A DNA stretch of 64,000 nt from Streptomyces fodineus. GTDB lineage: Bacteria > Actinomycetota > Actinomycetes > Streptomycetales > Streptomycetaceae. The notes below the pieces were generated by a model. That model had not been told where the DNA came from, did no database searches, and saw nothing but the letters and a program-made list of their open reading frames with translations. The DNA is taken from the NCBI RefSeq assembly GCF_001735805.1, contig NZ_CP017248.1, forward strand, positions 1,116,001 to 1,180,000, written 5' to 3'. The first letter of the stretch is position 1. The number at the start of each line of letters is the position of its first letter. The position numbers were made by a program, and so were the translations under genes. Of this stretch, positions 63,697-64,000 are shown in pieces.

Positions 63697-64000
63697 TCAG
63701 GGCGTTCCAGGCGGGCGCGGCCGGTACGGGAAGGCTCGGCCGTCGGGGAGGCCCGCGACGGGGCCGCCGTCCGTGGCGCCGGGTACGGCGCCGGAGCCGA
63801 GGCCCGGTGGCCCGTCCGGGACCGGACCGCCGCGGTCGGCGAGGCCGGGTGGGCCGATGTCGTCGAACGGCCCGAATTCGTAGGGCGCGTCGGGGATACC
63901 GGGCAGGGCGACGCCGGGCGTGTCCGGGGTGAGACCGAGGGACGACGAGGTCGGCGGGTCGGTCGCACCGGGGGCCGAGCTGCTCCGTCCGGCGGGCCGT
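63697..64000 (-). CDS. Partial proline/glycine-rich protein, 5' end outside window
   Basis: The minus strand stays open from the window edge to a TGA at 63697-63699, encoding about 100 residues rich in Pro, Gly and Ser: TDPPTSSSLGLTPDTPG, then PYEFGPFDDIGPPGLADRGG, with the C-terminus GLPDGRAFPYRPRPPGTP. It resembles the disordered C-terminal tail of a secreted or membrane protein. The 3' end lies 44 bp upstream of the phosphatase start and runs in the same direction. Identity cannot be judged from this piece alone. Confidence 0.5.
   Translation of the reverse strand, partial: RPAGRSSSAPGATDPPTSSSLGLTPDTPGVALPGIPDAPYEFGPFDDIGPPGLADRGGPVPDGPPGLGSGAVPGATDGGPVAGLPDGRAFPYRPRPPGTP

Overview
The window is very GC-rich, gene-dense DNA with GTG and TTG starts, tightly overlapping operons, a complete ergothioneine operon, a type-B succinate dehydrogenase, paired sigma/anti-sigma and SpoIIE-type phosphatase genes, and a PAS-GGDEF-EAL protein. 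This is a Streptomyces-type actinomycete. The order olsA-olsB-sdhB-sdhA-sdhC-LysR-kinase-rmdA-methyltransferase-lipoprotein-secreted proline-rich protein resembles what I recall of the SCO0920-SCO0931 stretch of the S. coelicolor left arm. The many broken genes and orphan regulators also fit an accessory chromosome arm. These placements are from memory, not from a search.

Positions 1-11 kb are regulator/enzyme pairs and decaying genes. They are: a LacI regulator; a TetR regulator with a triple palindrome and a Tet(X)-like FAD monooxygenase; a second TetR regulator divergent from an FMN reductase; an ArsR regulator divergent from an MFS exporter; an Lrp regulator whose gene is overlapped by that exporter's reading frame; a frameshifted Leu/Val dehydrogenase; a gutted methyltransferase; an amidase; and remnants near 11.0 kb. 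At 11.3-12.6 kb a lone PemK/MazF-type toxin faces a macro-domain (PARG-like) gene. At 12.9-17.3 kb lies egtABCD, ending in a shared terminator, followed on the other strand by a malic enzyme-fumarase operon (17.4-20.5 kb).

From 20.5 to 25.4 kb the DNA is again eroded: a SpoIIE phosphatase remnant, a TetR/SDR pair with twin operators, an SDR pseudogene, and a Tat-exported alpha/beta hydrolase with visibly lower GC. Next come an orphan DasA-like sugar-binding lipoprotein with a DasR-like box, dodecin, a HAD phosphatase, an LLM oxidoreductase, a MT0933-like antitoxin and a short UvrA paralogue. The core-like block 31-43 kb holds ornithine-lipid acyltransferases, sdhCAB with a divergent LysR and its palindrome, a Ser/Thr kinase, rmdA, a SAM methyltransferase and an SCO0930-type lipoprotein.

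From 43 to 53 kb the genes concern the cell surface: a proline-rich secreted protein, a DUF4239 membrane protein, a secreted protein with a 21-bp minisatellite, a class F sortase, a polysaccharide deacetylase, a frameshifted MFS gene, and LysX (lysyl-phosphatidylglycerol synthase fused to lysyl-tRNA synthetase). The right end carries a universal stress protein, an MFS/LysR pair, an amino-acid permease, a CapA-like lipoprotein, a sigma factor with a zinc-type anti-sigma factor separated by an unknown gene, an Fpg/Nei glycosylase, a PAS-GAF-PP2C-ATPase phosphatase and a partial proline-rich gene. I saw no tRNA, rRNA, CRISPR array, insertion sequence or phage gene.
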